Source of the DNA: Ignavibacteria bacterium
Lineage (GTDB): Bacteria; Bacteroidota; Ignavibacteria; UBA10030; SZUA-254
Reading direction: 5' to 3'
NCBI GenBank assembly: GCA_005877655.1
Contig: VBOC01000109.1
Coordinates: 1-5,784 of the forward strand
Length of the DNA: 5,784 bases
Shown here: positions 5,016 to 5,784 of the stretch, piece after piece
How positions within the stretch are numbered: the stretch's first letter is position 1
How the letters are laid out: every line of letters begins with the position of its first letter
Program-made: the position numbers and the translations under genes
Notes under the pieces: generated by a model
Databases searched by the model: none
What the model saw: only the letters and a program-made list of their open reading frames with translations
What the model was told of the DNA's origin: nothing

Positions 5016-5784
5016 TCACTGGCCTTTCCAAGAACATGGTCTCAAGTATTTCCTGACAATCCGGCTCGTTGGCACTCGCGCTTTCAACCGATGCAGCGTT
5101 TGATATAACCCCATCTCTGCGCGCCCCATAAAAATAAACTCCGTCAACACGCCCTTGGTTCGGAACAGATTCTTTGATTCCCGTACATAGTCCTGCAGAA
5201 ATGAAGTATCGCCGAAATCGAAGGCTTGCTGTTGCTCAAGCTGGGGCGGATACACCTTGCGGTAAAAGTTTTCCGCGAAAAGATAAGCGCCCGGCGGGTG
5301 GCCGGCGGTAACTTCTTGCCCTCGAGCGCGTAGTGTTTTTCCAGCAGCCGGCGAAAATCTGCGGAGTCGGTCGACCCAGGATAGAGAAAGCCGCTCCGCA
5401 AGTAGGCGGCGGATTCGGGACGGAGATATTTTACGCAGCCGAAGTCCACCAGTGAGATACCTGCGTCATCGTTGAAGAGGTAGTTGCCCCAGTGAGGATC
5501 GGCGTGCAGCGCCTCGATCTTCAACACCTGAAAATGGAAAAGCTCGAAGAGATGCGCGCCCAGTTGATTCCGAAGTTTTTGCGAAGGACGCTGCGCGAGA
5601 AAATCTTCGAGATGCCGGCCGGTCATCAGCGACATCGTCAACACTTTGTCGGAGGAGTACTCGCGAAAAACGCGCGGCACCTTGACAAAAGAGAGGGGCG
5701 CCAGGCGGTCGGCAAGGAACTCGATATTATCAGCTTCACGCAGGTAGTCCGTTTCAGCGGTGATTTGCTCTTCAATCTCGTCAA
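5016..5784 (-). CDS. AarF/UbiB (ABC1) atypical kinase-like protein, C-terminal half, with one frameshift (5' end beyond window)
   Basis: About 256 codons of an ABC1 family protein; the start lies beyond the right edge. The first frame (from 5782) reads ETDYLREADNIEFLADRL, FVKVPRVFREYSSDKVLTMS and GRHLEDFL. Next come HADPHWGNYLF (about 5478-5510, catalytic/metal motif DPHxGN) and SLVDFGCVKYL with the DFG Asp at 5446-5444. After RRALIF the frame is lost. A neighbouring frame continues FAENFYRKVYPPQLEQQQAF and ends in EFIFMGRAEMGLYQTLHRLK...RIVRKYL, a normal ABC1 C-terminus, with TGA at 5018-5016. One missing T in the run at 5278-5281 explains the break. Uncorrected, the unshifted frame would end at 5144 with about 45 unrelated residues. 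ABC1 proteins are ATP-binding atypical kinases or ATPases, linked in some members to quinone synthesis or lipid homeostasis; the substrate is unknown here. The catalytic core is intact, so partial function is possible. Confidence 0.88.
5278..5281 (-). other. Frameshift point in the AarF/UbiB gene
   Basis: A run of four T (minus sense, ATC TTTT CGCG). Five T would restore the family reading ALIFFAENFYRKVYPP across both frames. The context is not a canonical -1 slippery heptamer. It is either a true one-base deletion or an assembly error in a homopolymer. Confidence 0.75.

Noticed and set aside
5278..5284. Programmed -1 frameshifting in the AarF/UbiB gene
   Set aside because: The site is not a slippery heptamer of the X XXY YYZ type, and this family is not known to use frameshifting. 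A lost T in a homopolymer is simpler.

Overview
The window reads almost entirely on the minus strand. It looks like a stretch of bacterial chromosome of moderate GC with loosely packed genes. Family content (a secreted YncE-type propeller/phosphoesterase, a DinB protein, an AarF/UbiB kinase, a methylglyoxal synthase remnant) would fit a soil-type bacterium such as an acidobacterium. That placement is a weak inference from gene style, since no rRNA or other phylogenetic marker is present.

Layout from left to right. At 1-2192 (minus, 3' end outside the window) lies a large exported protein with an N-terminal beta-propeller and a C-terminal alkaline phosphatase/phosphoesterase domain. At 2239-2515 (minus) is a decayed and truncated methylglyoxal synthase gene, carrying three single-base indels and lacking its C-terminal third. 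At 2602-3672 (minus, GTG start with a good ribosome binding site) is an unrecognised membrane-anchored or secreted protein whose motifs resemble the HipA/FAM20 type of atypical kinase. About 340 bases without a convincing gene follow, with one strong hairpin. At 4013-4727 is what looks like a single integron-type gene cassette. It holds one DinB-family gene in the minus direction, its stop codon lies inside the first core site of an attC-like palindrome, and the cassette start carries the matching core site. A second, degraded palindrome (4721-4770) abuts the cassette start. No integrase gene is visible. At 5016-5784 (minus, 5' end outside the window) is the C-terminal half of an AarF/UbiB (ABC1) kinase-like protein with one frameshift downstream of the catalytic core.

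The genes do not form an obvious pathway or operon: spacings are large, and several pieces show insertion, decay or rearrangement. The most notable items are the lone DinB cassette with its attC-like site, the kinase-like hypothetical protein, and the mgsA fossil.
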